A stretch of DNA of 64,000 nt from Pseudohoeflea sp964511625 (GTDB taxonomy: Bacteria; Pseudomonadota; Alphaproteobacteria; Rhizobiales; Rhizobiaceae): contig CAZEJG010000005.1 of NCBI GenBank assembly GCA_964511625.1, positions 122,266-186,265 of the forward strand. Reading direction: 5' to 3'. A program made the position numbers and the translations under genes. This document shows, piece by piece, positions 7,258-15,824 of the stretch. Below the pieces are notes generated by a model. The model did not search any database and had not been told where the DNA came from. It saw only the letters and a list, made by a program, of their open reading frames with translations. Position 1 is the first letter of the stretch. Each line of letters begins with the position of its first letter.

Positions 7258-7650
7258 TTAGTTCAACGTTCTGACGCGTCCCGGCATGTCGAGCGAGAAG
7301 GCGGGGATCTCGACGTCGAACAGTTCGCCGTCCTCGCTCTGCATCTGGTAGCTGCCGACCATCACGCCTGACGGGGCGTCGAGCGGGCAGCCGGAGGAAT
7401 ATTCATAGGTGTCACCCGGTCCGAGTACCGGCTGTTCGCCGACGACGCCGTCGCCGCGAACTTCGTCGACCACGCCGTTCTCGTCGGTGATGCGCCAGTA
7501 ACGGCTGCGCAACTGGACCCCGGTGTCGGAGGTGTTGGCGATGATGATCCGATAGCCCCAGACATGCCGGTTTTCGTCCGGGTCTGACTGCTCTTCGAGA
7601 TAATAGGGCTCGACTGTTACCTCGATGCCGCGGGTGACCGCGCGGTACAT
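7258..7650 (-). CDS. apaG: ApaG (DUF525) protein
   Basis: Single-domain ApaG protein of 130 residues, a fibronectin-III-like beta sandwich. Conserved features seen are RNYRI-like strands in WGYRIIIAN, the RYWRITDENG segment, and the glycine-rich end GVMVGSYQMQSEDGELFDVEIPAF split over residues 94-118. ApaG (CorD in Salmonella) has been tied to Co2+/Mg2+ tolerance and phosphoprotein interactions, but its molecular role is not settled. Length matches the family (about 125-130). It is transcribed on the minus strand towards the sRNA terminator. The next gene on its 5' side is divergent at 7813. Confidence 0.92.
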   Translation of the reverse strand: MYRAVTRGIEVTVEPYYLEEQSDPDENRHVWGYRIIIANTSDTGVQLRSRYWRITDENGVVDEVRGDGVVGEQPVLGPGDTYEYSSGCPLDAPSGVMVGSYQMQSEDGELFDVEIPAFSLDMPGRVRTLN

Positions 7651-7812
7651 GGATGTCTCCGAAAGTAGTAATGCCGCATTTCTGGTAGTGACGTAGCGGG
7701 CGCCAACCCCGGTGGCAAGGGGCCTTTACACGAGCCATATCGCATCAAGGTGAATGGCATCAGCTCCTGACGGAGGCTACAAGGAGCCAAAGGGCGAGGG
7801 AAGGCGAAACAG

Positions 7813-8436
7813 GTGCTCGACGGACAATTCAAACGGAGGCTCGATCCGGTTCTCGACAGGACCGGCGGATGGTTGGCGGCGCGCGGCGTTTCCGCCGACG
7901 CCGTCACCTATGCCGCCTTCGTGACCGGACTGGCGGCCGCGGCTCTGATCGCGCTCGGACACACTGGATGGGGCTTGTTTTTTCTGCTCGTGAGCCGGCT
8001 CGGCGACGGTCTCGACGGCGCGGTGGCGCGTCATAGCGGGGCGACCGATTTCGGCGGGCTCATCGACATCGTGCTCGACTTTGCCTTCTACGGGGTCATT
8101 CCCTTCGCTTTCATCCTGCTCGACCCGGCGGCGAACGGCATGGCCGGCGGGCTGCTGCTCCTGTCGTTCTATATCAACGGGGCGAGCTTCCTGGCTTATG
8201 CGATCGTCGCGGAAAAGCGGGGGGAGACGACGGAACAGCGCGGCGCGAAGTCGATCTATTTCACCACCGGCCTGGCGGAAGCCACCGAGACCTATCTGGC
8301 CTTCGCGCTGTTCTGCCTCTGGCCTGACGGGTTTCCGATCACGGCGACGGTCTTCGCCGTGATTTGTTTCTACACCGCCGCCTCGCGGCTGGTGCTGGCG
8401 CGCCGGGCTTTCGGCGCGCCGTCCTCAGATCGCTGA
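7813..8436 (+). CDS. CDP-alcohol phosphatidyltransferase family membrane protein
   Basis: Integral membrane enzyme of 207 residues with about five or six hydrophobic helices. The family signature DG-x2-AR-x8-G-x3-D-x3-D is present as DGAVAR, then G and LID, then VLD (residues about 63-84). It binds the metal and the CDP headgroup. Such enzymes transfer a phosphatidyl group from CDP-diacylglycerol to an alcohol (glycerol phosphate, serine, inositol or choline). The acceptor cannot be told from this sequence. The start is GTG 7813 with GGGAAGG upstream, and no suitable ATG is present. The 3' end overlaps the convergent metZ stop by 12 bp. Confidence 0.85.
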   Translation: MLDGQFKRRLDPVLDRTGGWLAARGVSADAVTYAAFVTGLAAAALIALGHTGWGLFFLLVSRLGDGLDGAVARHSGATDFGGLIDIVLDFAFYGVIPFAFILLDPAANGMAGGLLLLSFYINGASFLAYAIVAEKRGETTEQRGAKSIYFTTGLAEATETYLAFALFCLWPDGFPITATVFAVICFYTAASRLVLARRAFGAPSSDR

Positions 8437-9609
8437 GAGCGCCGCGTCGAGATCCTCGACCAGATCGTCGACATCCTCGAGCCCGACCGAAACGCGAACC
8501 AGACCGTCCCCGATCGAGAGTTCGGCACGGTCTTCGTCCGAAAGGTTCTTGTGCGTCGTGGTCGCCGGATGGGTGATCAGGCTCTTGGCGTCGCCCAGAT
8601 TGTTGGAAATCCGGATGATCTGTAGCGCGTTCTGGAAACGGAAGGCCGCATCCTTGCCATCCTTGAACTCGAAGGCGACCATGGTCGAGCCACCGGCCAT
8701 CTGCTTCTTGCAGATGTCAGCTTGGGGATGGTCGTCGCGTCCGGGATAGAGCACGCGGGCAATCTCCGATCGTAAGGCGAGGAAATCTGCGATCCTGCCT
8801 GCGCTTTCGGTCTGCTGGCGTACGCGGATCGGCAGCGTCTCCAGCCCCTTGAGCAGAACCCAGGCATTGAACGGCGACATGCCGGGGCCGGTATGGCGGA
8901 AATAGTCGTGCAGGTGCTCGTCGATCCAGTCCTTGTCGGAAAGAACCACGCCACCCAGACAGCGTCCCTGGCCGTCGATGTGCTTGGTGGCGGAATAGGC
9001 GACGACATGCGCGCCGAGTTCGAGCGGCTTCTGCAGGATCGGCGTGGCGAAGACATTGTCGACCACCAGCCGGGCACCGGCCTGGTCGGCGAGCCGTGCG
9101 ACGGCGGCGATGTCCACCACTTCGAGCGTCGGGTTGGTCGGGCTTTCGAGGAAGAAGACCTTGGTGTTGGGGCGGACGGCCTTTTCCCAGGCCGACAGGT
9201 CGCGGCCGTCGACGAAGGTCGTCTCGATCCCGTATTTCGGCATCAGCTTCTCGACCACCCAGCGGCAGGAGCCGAAGAGCGCGCGGGCGGAGACGACGTG
9301 ATCGCCGGCCTTCAGCTGACAGAGAAGCGCTGCGGTGACTGCGGCCATCCCCGAGGCAGTTGCGCGCGCATCCTCCGCGCCTTCGAGCAGGCACATGCGC
9401 TTTTCGAACATGTCCGTGGTCGGGTTGGCGTAGCGGGAATAGATGAAGCCCGGTTCCTCGCCCTTGAAGCGTGCCTCGGCGGCCTCCGAGCTGTCATAGA
9501 CGAAACCCTGCGTCAGGAAGAGCGCTTCCGAGGTTTCGCCGAACTGGCTGCGGTGCGTTCCGCCATGCACGAGCTGGGTGGCGGGTCTCAATTTGCGTGT
9601 GTTTGTCAT
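8425..9609 (-). CDS. metZ: O-succinylhomoserine sulfhydrylase MetZ
   Basis: Cys/Met-metabolism PLP enzyme of 394 residues. It makes homocysteine directly from O-succinylhomoserine and sulfide. Visible are YSRYANPTTDMFEKRM near residue 60, the substrate-loop sequence around ESPTNPTLEVVDI, LVVDNVFATP, and the PLP lysine in AYSATKHIDGQGR. ATG 9609 (MTNTRKLRP) is chosen. A longer in-frame reading to 9717 would run through the riboswitch and terminator and is not real. In Rhizobiales metZ is typically under a SAM-II riboswitch, and here both the aptamer (9670-9726) and a terminator (9626-9658) are visible upstream, so expression should fall when SAM is abundant. Confidence 0.94.
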   Translation of the reverse strand: MTNTRKLRPATQLVHGGTHRSQFGETSEALFLTQGFVYDSSEAAEARFKGEEPGFIYSRYANPTTDMFEKRMCLLEGAEDARATASGMAAVTAALLCQLKAGDHVVSARALFGSCRWVVEKLMPKYGIETTFVDGRDLSAWEKAVRPNTKVFFLESPTNPTLEVVDIAAVARLADQAGARLVVDNVFATPILQKPLELGAHVVAYSATKHIDGQGRCLGGVVLSDKDWIDEHLHDYFRHTGPGMSPFNAWVLLKGLETLPIRVRQQTESAGRIADFLALRSEIARVLYPGRDDHPQADICKKQMAGGSTMVAFEFKDGKDAAFRFQNALQIIRISNNLGDAKSLITHPATTTHKNLSDEDRAELSIGDGLVRVSVGLEDVDDLVEDLDAALSAI

Positions 9610-9625
9610 CGTCTGTCGCGTCCAA

Positions 9626-9658
9626 TAAAAAACCGGCTCGCAAAGTTGCAAAGCCGGT
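9626..9658 (-). terminator. Riboswitch-controlled terminator upstream of metZ
   Basis: On the minus strand, ACCGGCT and AGCCGGT form a stem with further pairing of TTGC and GCAA-like bases in the loop. The stem is followed by TTTTTTATT (9632-9624). It lies between the SAM-II aptamer and the metZ start, 17 bp before the ATG, and fits transcriptional control by SAM. Confidence 0.8.
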
Positions 9659-9669
9659 GACACAGACAC

Positions 9670-9726
9670 CCGACCTTTTAGCAACTTCTTTAACGTGGCT
9701 GCAAGCCGGTCGGCCAAATCACCACG
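9670..9726 (-). promoter_or_regulatory. SAM-II riboswitch aptamer
   Basis: Read on the minus strand, the element has CGTGG, GATTTGG, CCGACC, GCTTGCAG, CCACG, TTAAAGAAG, GCTAAA and GGTCGG in order. P1 pairs CGTGG with CCACG. The pseudoknot P2 pairs CCGACC with GGTCGG. TGATTT, CTTGCA, CGTTAAA and GCTAAA are the conserved blocks of the SAM-II (metA) motif in alphaproteobacteria. Its place before metZ and the following terminator agree. Confidence 0.92.
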
Positions 9727-9808
9727 GGATAAGCGGGTCTTTAGCCCTTTCGGCGGCTTGCGTCAATTCCCGCGCATTGTCATGAAAGGTTCTGTCTCGG
9801 AGGACATG

Positions 9809-10912
9809 ATGCAGCCGAAATCCGGAATTCTTGCCGACAGCGCGATCGCCGAACTTCATGCCGCGGGCGCGATCCTGACCGGCCGGCGATTCGACGACGA
9901 CCAGATCCAGCCCGCCAGCCTCGATCTCAGGCTCGGCGCAACGGCCTACCGGGTGCGCGCGAGTTTTCTTCCCGGACCGGGTCACAAGGTCAGGGAGAAG
10001 CTCGACCGGCTGAAGCTTCATGCCTTCGAACTCGGCGAGGGCGCTGTGCTCGAAACCGGCTGCGTGTATATGGTGCCGCTGCTGGAAGGGCTGAAACTGC
10101 CCGAAACCGTCTCGGCTTCGACCAACCCCAAGAGTTCGACCGGCCGGCTCGACATCTTCACCCGCGTGCTCACCGACCACGGACAGGAATTCGACCAGAT
10201 CCCGGCCGGCTATGAAGGCCCGCTGTGGCTGGAGATCAGCCCGCGCACCTTCCCGATCGTGGTGAAGACCGGCTCGCGCCTGTCGCAGATCCGCTTCCGC
10301 CAGGGCTCGAGCCTGCTCGACGAGGACGAATTGCGCGCGCTTCACGACAGCGAAGTGCTGGTCGCCGCCGACAATCCCAACGTCTCGGGCGGCGGCATCG
10401 CCCTGTCGATCGATCTCGAGGGCAGCGGCAGGGGCAGCCTCGTGGGCTATCGTGGCAAGCACCATACGGCCGTCGTGAATGTCGACCGCAAGGCAGAATA
10501 CGATATCGACGATTTCTGGGAGCCGATCTACAACCGCGGCTCGGCCGATCTCGTACTCGACCCGGACGAGTTCTACATTCTCGTATCCCGCGAAGCCGTC
10601 CACGTGCCGCCGATGCATGCCGCCGAGATGACGCCCTTCGATCCGCTCGTCGGCGAATTCCGCGTCCACTATGCCGGCTTCTTCGACCCCGGTTTCGGTC
10701 ATGCCGGCGCCGGCGGTACGGGCAGCCGTGCCGTTCTCGAGGTGCGCTCGCACGAGGTGCCCTTCATCCTCGAGCACGGCCAGATCGTCGGCCGGCTGGT
10801 CTATGAGCGAATGCTGACGCTTCCACAGCGCCTCTACGGCGAAAGCCTTGCATCGAATTACCAGGCGCAGGGGCTGAAGCTGTCGAAGCATTTTCGGGTT
10901 TCCGACGCCTAG
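9809..10912 (+). CDS. dcd: 2'-deoxycytidine 5'-triphosphate deaminase, long form
   Basis: dCTP deaminase of the long alphaproteobacterial type (PF06559), 367 residues from the chosen start. It deaminates dCTP to dUTP for thymidylate supply. The N-terminal half carries DQIQPASLDLRLGATAYRV, and residues about 110-175 contain TNPKSSTGRLDIFTRV and GPLWLEISPRTFPIVVKTG, the dUTPase-like active-site strands. The second half repeats the fold, so the protein is a tandem duplication of the classical Dcd (about 190 residues). ATG 9809 is chosen because GGAGG lies five bases upstream. ATGs at 9782 and 9806 are alternatives. It starts divergently from the metZ leader, 83 bp from the aptamer. Confidence 0.9.
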   Translation: MQPKSGILADSAIAELHAAGAILTGRRFDDDQIQPASLDLRLGATAYRVRASFLPGPGHKVREKLDRLKLHAFELGEGAVLETGCVYMVPLLEGLKLPETVSASTNPKSSTGRLDIFTRVLTDHGQEFDQIPAGYEGPLWLEISPRTFPIVVKTGSRLSQIRFRQGSSLLDEDELRALHDSEVLVAADNPNVSGGGIALSIDLEGSGRGSLVGYRGKHHTAVVNVDRKAEYDIDDFWEPIYNRGSADLVLDPDEFYILVSREAVHVPPMHAAEMTPFDPLVGEFRVHYAGFFDPGFGHAGAGGTGSRAVLEVRSHEVPFILEHGQIVGRLVYERMLTLPQRLYGESLASNYQAQGLKLSKHFRVSDA

Positions 10913-10962
10913 ATTCGCTCAAACCGAATGGGGCCTTATCCAAAGATTAGGATATGAACATA

Positions 10963-10970
10963 TTAACCAT
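10963..10970 (+). promoter_or_regulatory. TTAACCAT, possible CtrA half-site
   Basis: TTAACCAT lies 88 bp upstream of the Tad-type gene. This octamer is a known form of the CtrA recognition motif in Caulobacter, where CtrA controls pilus genes. The TTAA after it is 9 bp away, not the 7 bp of the full palindrome, so this is a half-site at best. Confidence 0.3.
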
Positions 10971-11057
10971 TTGGCTTAAACAAGCCTGAAACAATGGTGT
11001 CTAGAATCCGTCCAGGGCTGCCGGAGTATATCCGGTCGTGGGCAGGACAGGACGCCA

Positions 11058-12698
11058 ATGACAATTTTGCAGAAGTTCTGGGAAGATCGTAGCGCCAATT
11101 TCGCGGTGACATTTGCCATCCTTGTCGTGCCGCTCTTGACGGCTGGAGGTCTGGCCGTCGACTACATCAACCTTAGCCGACAGAAGTCCGAGCTGCAGGC
11201 TGCGCTCGATGCTGCGGCCCTCGCCGTCACCAGGGAGGGCCCCAAGAGCCTCAGCAAACAGCAGGCGACCGACATCGCCGAAGCCTTCGTCCTCGCCAAC
11301 TATCCTGACCTCGCATTGAAGGTCGACGCGCAGATCATCGGAAACGAGACGATCGAGGTGTCAGGCAGTATCTCTTATCCCACTGCATTCGGCGGCGTTT
11401 TCGGCAAGCCGACCGTCGATGTGGGCGCAAGTTCGCGGGCAACCTATTCGGCCATCCAGTACGAGATCGTCTTCGTGCTCGACACCACCGGCTCGATGGC
11501 CGGTGGAAAGCTGTCTTCCCTGCAGAGCGCCGTCACCGGAATGATCGACGATATCAATGCGCAGAACTTGCCCGCCGGGACCGTCAAGTTCGGCGTGGTG
11601 CCTTATGCCGGTTTCGTCAATGTCGGCCCGCAATTCGGCCCGACGATCAGCTCACTGGGTGTCGTCACAAAAGCAGCCGCAAGCTGGCTGGACGCGGATG
11701 CAAAGGCACCGATCAGGCAGTCGGACCTGCCGGATGGACTGAGCCGGTTCGCGCTGTTCCACAAGCTTGGCCAGAAATGGGCGGGATGTGTCGAAACCCG
11801 TCAGGCCAGTGCCAAGGGCAATCACGACACGGAGGACACGCCGCCGAGCGCGTCGGATCCCTACAGCCTGTTCACGCCGATGTTCGCCATCGACGAACCC
11901 GACAACAAGAACGACTGGACCTATCCGAACAGCTATCTCAATGACGTCAGCAAGGCTGTTGTCCCGGCCAACACCAGCATGACCGACAAGATCGACAGGC
12001 TGAAGCGATATGGCCGGAACAGCACCTACACCTATCCAAACACCCTCCTGACGTCGCTCGTCGAAGTGGCGACCTGGAAGAGCGTGACGGTGAACAATTC
12101 GCCGTCGGGCTTCTATTCGAACGAAGCCGACCCCAAAGGCCCCAATTACGACTGCGAGATCAGTCCCATCCAGCCGCTGACATCCGACGCGGCCAGGATC
12201 AAGACCATGGTCAACAATCTCGTGGCCAATGGTTCGACCAATACGCTGACCGGCGTGACCTGGGGATGGCGCGTTCTCTCCTCCGGTGAGCCCTTTACCG
12301 AAGGCGCGCCGAAGAGTGCCAAGGACACCGTCAAGACCCTGGTCTTCCTCACCGACGGCGCCAATGCGATCAACGCCCTCTCCAACAACCTGAAATCGGC
12401 CTACACGAGCTTCGGCTATCTCGTCGACGGCCGGTTGAACGGGATGACCTCCGGAACTTCGGACATGCTCGGTGCGGCGATCGACGCGAAGACCCTGACC
12501 GCCTGCGGCAACATCAAGAAGGACGGCATCGAAGTCTTCACCATCCGCCTGGAAATGCCGGATGTGGAAACGGGTACCTTGTTGAAGAACTGCGCGAGCA
12601 AGCCCGAGAACTATTTCGATGCGCCCTCGCGAACGCAGCTCGACGGCATCTTCAAGTCGATCAAGAAGGAAATCATGCGGGTTCGCCTGACCTCCTGA
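11058..12698 (+). CDS. TadE/TadG-type pilus assembly protein with VWA domain
   Basis: Envelope protein of 546 residues. The N-terminal helix after a short basic segment (FAVTFAILVVPLLTAGGLAV, residues about 14-33) is the TadE/TadG-like (Tad, PF13400) membrane anchor. The remainder is exported. A von Willebrand A domain begins near residue 133 with a MIDAS-like VFVLDTTGSMAGGK, in which DxTxS replaces the canonical DxSxS. It ends near VFLTDGAN and the final helix IKKEIMRVRLTS. Such proteins assist Flp/Tad pili or act at the cell surface. No other tad gene is adjacent, so it is an orphan here. A strong terminator follows 30 bp after the stop. Confidence 0.85.
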   Translation: MTILQKFWEDRSANFAVTFAILVVPLLTAGGLAVDYINLSRQKSELQAALDAAALAVTREGPKSLSKQQATDIAEAFVLANYPDLALKVDAQIIGNETIEVSGSISYPTAFGGVFGKPTVDVGASSRATYSAIQYEIVFVLDTTGSMAGGKLSSLQSAVTGMIDDINAQNLPAGTVKFGVVPYAGFVNVGPQFGPTISSLGVVTKAAASWLDADAKAPIRQSDLPDGLSRFALFHKLGQKWAGCVETRQASAKGNHDTEDTPPSASDPYSLFTPMFAIDEPDNKNDWTYPNSYLNDVSKAVVPANTSMTDKIDRLKRYGRNSTYTYPNTLLTSLVEVATWKSVTVNNSPSGFYSNEADPKGPNYDCEISPIQPLTSDAARIKTMVNNLVANGSTNTLTGVTWGWRVLSSGEPFTEGAPKSAKDTVKTLVFLTDGANAINALSNNLKSAYTSFGYLVDGRLNGMTSGTSDMLGAAIDAKTLTACGNIKKDGIEVFTIRLEMPDVETGTLLKNCASKPENYFDAPSRTQLDGIFKSIKKEIMRVRLTS

Positions 12699-12727
12699 GA
12701 TCGGGATACCGGTCCCGAGCTCCCTTG

Positions 12728-12765
12728 AAGGCCGTTCCCGTCGCGAACGGCCTTCTTGCTTTTTC
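12728..12765 (+). terminator. Intrinsic terminator after the Tad/VWA gene
   Basis: AAGGCCGTTC (12728-12737) pairs perfectly with GAACGGCCTT (12745-12754) around a seven-base loop, followed by CTTGCTTTTT. It ends the transcript before tRNA-Gly. Confidence 0.85.
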
Positions 12766-12849
12766 GGAGCGGCATCGCGGCATGGCGCGGTCGCAGGTTT
12801 CAATCCCGCTTGACTTGCGCCTGTCCGCCCGGCATGGATTTGGCGAGCG

Positions 12850-12923
12850 GCGGGTGTAGCTCAATGGTAGAGCAGCAGCTTCCCAAGCTGACGACGAGGG
12901 TTCGATTCCCTTCACCCGCTCCA
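12850..12923 (+). tRNA. tRNA-Gly, anticodon CCC
   Basis: A 74-nt cloverleaf including encoded CCA. The acceptor stem GCGGGTG pairs with CACCCGC. The D arm is AGCTC...GAGC, the anticodon loop TTCCCAA (anticodon CCC), and the T arm is AGGG-TTCGATT-CCCT. The first pair of the anticodon stem is a G-A mismatch. It reads GGG glycine codons. Confidence 0.93.
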
Positions 12924-12933
12924 GTTTTCCCGA

Positions 12934-14877
12934 TCATGTCTTGATTGTTCTTTGCGCCGGAGGATCATCGGTGTGAACCGCGTGCGGCGTCTTGGCCCAG
13001 TGATGTGCGCGCCGGGGCAGTTCGAGTATCGCCATCCACGCCGCACAGCCCATCGCCAGCCAGTAGAGCGGCAGCATGGCGAAGTGACGTAGCGTGAGGC
13101 CCCGCTTCTCGCGCGGGGTCATGTGCATGATCCCGATCGTGGCGAAGGCGATGTAGCTGCTCGTCACGCTGACGACGTCGGTGAGGAACAGGCCGCGATG
13201 CAGCCCGTCGCCCGTCGGCAGCAGGCCGAAGAGGTGGCTGGCGAGAAAGGTCGTGATGAAGACGTACAGGAACGGGTGCGCCAGCGTGGAAACCATCATG
13301 CCCGCGATGAAGACCTGGGCGGTCAGGAAGCCGGCCGGCCCCATCTCCCGCAGGGTGCGCAATGGATGGCGCATCAGCACCAGCCAGGTCTGAAGCCAAC
13401 CCTTGAGCCAGCGGCTGCGCTGGCGCATCCAGACCGGCAGCGTATCTGGAGCGATCTCGATGGTCGCGTGGTAGGCCGCAACCGTGCGGTAGCCGGCGCG
13501 ATAGAGCCGCATGCCGAGATCGGCGTCCTCGGTCACATTGTAGGGATCCCATCCGCCAACGTCTTCGAGAACCGACCGCCGGAAATGGTTGGAGGTGCCG
13601 CCGAGCGGGATCGGCAGGCCGAGACGTCCTAGGAATGGCACCAAAGCGCGAAACAGTCCGGCATATTCGAGCGCAAACAGCGCGCAGAGCCAGTTGGTAC
13701 GGTGGTTGGAAATCACGAGCGGCGCCTGCACGCAGCCGATCTGTTCCCGCGACGACGAGAAGATCGAATAGGCCTCGCGAAGCTGGCCGGGCGCGGGAAT
13801 GTCCTCGGCATCGTAGAGCGCGACGAAAGAGCCGCGGGCGCCCGCCAGACCGTAAGCCAGTGCTTTCGGTTTGGTTCGCGGTCCGTGGTCCGGCACGAAG
13901 ACAATCTCGCAGTGCAGCCCCGGATCGGCGGCCTTGAGCGCCTCGACGGTGGCGGTATCCTCCCTCTCGCAGATGAACTTGATGTCGAGCAGCGATTTGG
14001 GCCAGTCGAGCCGGTCCAGCGCCCGCACCAGCTGGCCCGCAACCGCGGCCTCGTCCTTGAGCGCCACGAGGACGGTGTAGACGGGAAGGCCTGATCGGGT
14101 GCCGGACAGGTCGGGGGGGGGCGGACGCCTGCCGAACGCGGCGGCGACGAGCCTCAGCAGGCTGGCGGAGAGGAAGAACAGCGTCATCGTGACGTGGAGC
14201 GCGATGAGCGAGGCGACCGGCCAGGCGACGAACAACGCGATCAGGATCGCCAGAGTGAGCGCGAGGCAGAAACCCTGCGCGCCGGTCAGCACCCTCCGGG
14301 CACTGAGGTCCCGCCGTGTCTCGTCGAGCGCGCCCGTGGTCCGGCGCACGCGCTCGGCCTCTCCTGCCGCCCATACTGCGGCCCGGATGGTCGCGGGCGA
14401 AGCCACGGCGAAACGCGCCTGCAACTCGGGCGTCTCGGCGATGCGGCGTCGCTCCCAGCCGAAGGTCGCCGCGGTGGGTGTGATGACGGTCATGACGCGA
14501 TCGCCATGTGTGAGCCGTAGGGGGGCGGGCCGCTGGAGGAGCGCGTCGATGGAGGACGAGGGGAGCACCGAGGCCGGATCGATCTGCTCGAAATAGGGAA
14601 GGCCGAGGTTCTGGGCCATCCAGCGATAGTAGATTTCCGGCCTGATCTGCCGGGCGGCGATCAATTCGTCCTCAACGCTGGTGCCGTTCGACCGCGCGGC
14701 ATCCGCCGCCCGCGACAGGATCGGCTTGCCGATGCCGCAGGCGCGGAAGAAGGAGAGTTCACCCTGGAGTTCTGCGGATTTCGCAGCGGCTACCGCACTG
14801 TCCACGATAGCGAGGTCCGGACGGGCACCGCCTGATCTTTGCATCCCGATGGTCGGCATTGGCTTGCTCGGTGCCAT
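12934..14877 (-). CDS. Processive family-2 glycosyltransferase with N-terminal MshEN-like domain
   Basis: Membrane glycosyltransferase of 647 residues. The first about 150 residues resemble the MshEN/GspE N-terminal fold (ELIAARQIRPEIYYRWMAQN, LRLTHGDRVMTVITP). Two membrane helices follow (residues about 190-240). A GT-A catalytic domain then carries the DxD in ALYDAEDIPAPGQL, TEDADLGMRLYRAGY, and the QxxRW product motif as QRSRWLKGW. At least four more helices close the protein. This arrangement is that of cellulose- or glucan-synthase-like enzymes, but the sugar and product are unknown. ATG 14877 is preferred over GTG 14892. A run of nine G (14113-14121) lies inside the coding region, in the proline-rich linker after the second helix. 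No accessory bcs or exopolysaccharide genes are adjacent. Confidence 0.85.
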   Translation of the reverse strand: MAPSKPMPTIGMQRSGGARPDLAIVDSAVAAAKSAELQGELSFFRACGIGKPILSRAADAARSNGTSVEDELIAARQIRPEIYYRWMAQNLGLPYFEQIDPASVLPSSSIDALLQRPAPLRLTHGDRVMTVITPTAATFGWERRRIAETPELQARFAVASPATIRAAVWAAGEAERVRRTTGALDETRRDLSARRVLTGAQGFCLALTLAILIALFVAWPVASLIALHVTMTLFFLSASLLRLVAAAFGRRPPPPDLSGTRSGLPVYTVLVALKDEAAVAGQLVRALDRLDWPKSLLDIKFICEREDTATVEALKAADPGLHCEIVFVPDHGPRTKPKALAYGLAGARGSFVALYDAEDIPAPGQLREAYSIFSSSREQIGCVQAPLVISNHRTNWLCALFALEYAGLFRALVPFLGRLGLPIPLGGTSNHFRRSVLEDVGGWDPYNVTEDADLGMRLYRAGYRTVAAYHATIEIAPDTLPVWMRQRSRWLKGWLQTWLVLMRHPLRTLREMGPAGFLTAQVFIAGMMVSTLAHPFLYVFITTFLASHLFGLLPTGDGLHRGLFLTDVVSVTSSYIAFATIGIMHMTPREKRGLTLRHFAMLPLYWLAMGCAAWMAILELPRRAHHWAKTPHAVHTDDPPAQRTIKT

Positions 14878-14922
14878 GACTCTGATACACAAAAGAAACG
14901 TCGGGACGGGTCCACACGCGAA

Positions 14923-15804
14923 ATGATATCAGAAGTTGTATTTTTGGCAAAACCATCTTCCGGGGGTGGCGTGGCGTTGAGACGTCTGGTCTTGGCGGCC
15001 TTGCTGGTTCTGTCCGCCGTCGCCCCGGGCTTCGCCCAGGATACGCCGAATTACGTCGACCCGCGCGAACGGATCGCCACGCCGGATGTCTCCAAGCGGG
15101 TGCGCATCCGTTTTCTCACCACGGTCGATTTTCCACCGTTCAACTTTCTCGACCAGTCGCAGAGGCTGGCGGGCTTCAATGTGGATCTTGCCCGGGCGAT
15201 CTGCGAGGTGCTCGACGTCGTCGACCGCTGCCAGATACAGGCGCTGCCCTGGGGTGAGCTCGACCATGCCCTTCTCAACGGTCAGGGCGAGGCGATCATC
15301 GCCGGTCTCGCAAAGACGCCCGAGACGGTGGCGAAATACCGGTTCAGCCGGCCCTATATGGAGCTTCCGGCCCGCTTCGTCGTCCGGAAGGATGCCGGCT
15401 ACGGCGGCGACGCCGCCCGCGATCTCGCCGGCAAGAAGGTCGGCGTGGTGGCGGGATCGGCCCATGAGGCGATGCTGAAGGCGTGGTTCACGGGCATCGA
15501 GGCGGTCCCGTTCGACGATGCCGCTGCCGCGCATGCGGCCCTTCTGGCCGGCGACGTGGCCGCCCTGTTTGGCGACGGCGTGCAATTGTCGTTTTGGCTG
15601 CAGAGCGGCGTGGCCGCCGATTGCTGCGCCTTCTACGGCGGCCCCTATCTGTCTTCCTACTATCTGGGCGAGGGACTGGCGATCGCCGTCGCGCCCGACA
15701 GCAGCGATCTCGCTGCCGCTTTCGACCATGCGCTCTCCGTGCTCAATCGCAACGGGCGCTTCACCGAACTCTATCTGCGCTGGTTCCCCGAAGGGCTCTA
15801 TTGA
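14923..15804 (+). CDS. Periplasmic amino-acid-type ABC transporter substrate-binding protein
   Basis: SBP_bac_3 family protein, 293 residues from ATG 14923. A signal peptide is clear (ALRRLVLAALLVLSAVAPG then FAQ). The mature part has VRIRFLTTVDFPPFNFLDQS and LAGFNVDLARAICE, the usual start of polar-amino-acid binding proteins, then GEAIIAGLAKTPE and AGKKVGVVAGSAHEAML. GTG 14971 lies just before the signal peptide with GGGGG upstream and may be the real start, because the 16 residues before it are unnecessary. No permease or ATPase gene is adjacent, so it is an orphan binding protein or has a sensory role. It starts divergently from the glycosyltransferase, 45 bp away. Confidence 0.82.
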   Translation: MISEVVFLAKPSSGGGVALRRLVLAALLVLSAVAPGFAQDTPNYVDPRERIATPDVSKRVRIRFLTTVDFPPFNFLDQSQRLAGFNVDLARAICEVLDVVDRCQIQALPWGELDHALLNGQGEAIIAGLAKTPETVAKYRFSRPYMELPARFVVRKDAGYGGDAARDLAGKKVGVVAGSAHEAMLKAWFTGIEAVPFDDAAAAHAALLAGDVAALFGDGVQLSFWLQSGVAADCCAFYGGPYLSSYYLGEGLAIAVAPDSSDLAAAFDHALSVLNRNGRFTELYLRWFPEGLY

Positions 15805-15824
15805 GCCCCGAGGGTTCGACCGCC

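Noticed and set aside
10963..10979. TTAA-N9-TTAA as a full CtrA palindrome
   Set aside because: Spacing is 9, not 7. Only the TTAACCAT half is kept, at low confidence.
12965..14374. 469-codon minus-strand frame within the glycosyltransferase gene
   Set aside because: Alternative frame rich in R and A. The main frame has all glycosyltransferase motifs.
12850..14892. Genomic island at tRNA-Gly
   Set aside because: No integrase, no repeat of the tRNA 3' end downstream, and composition unchanged.
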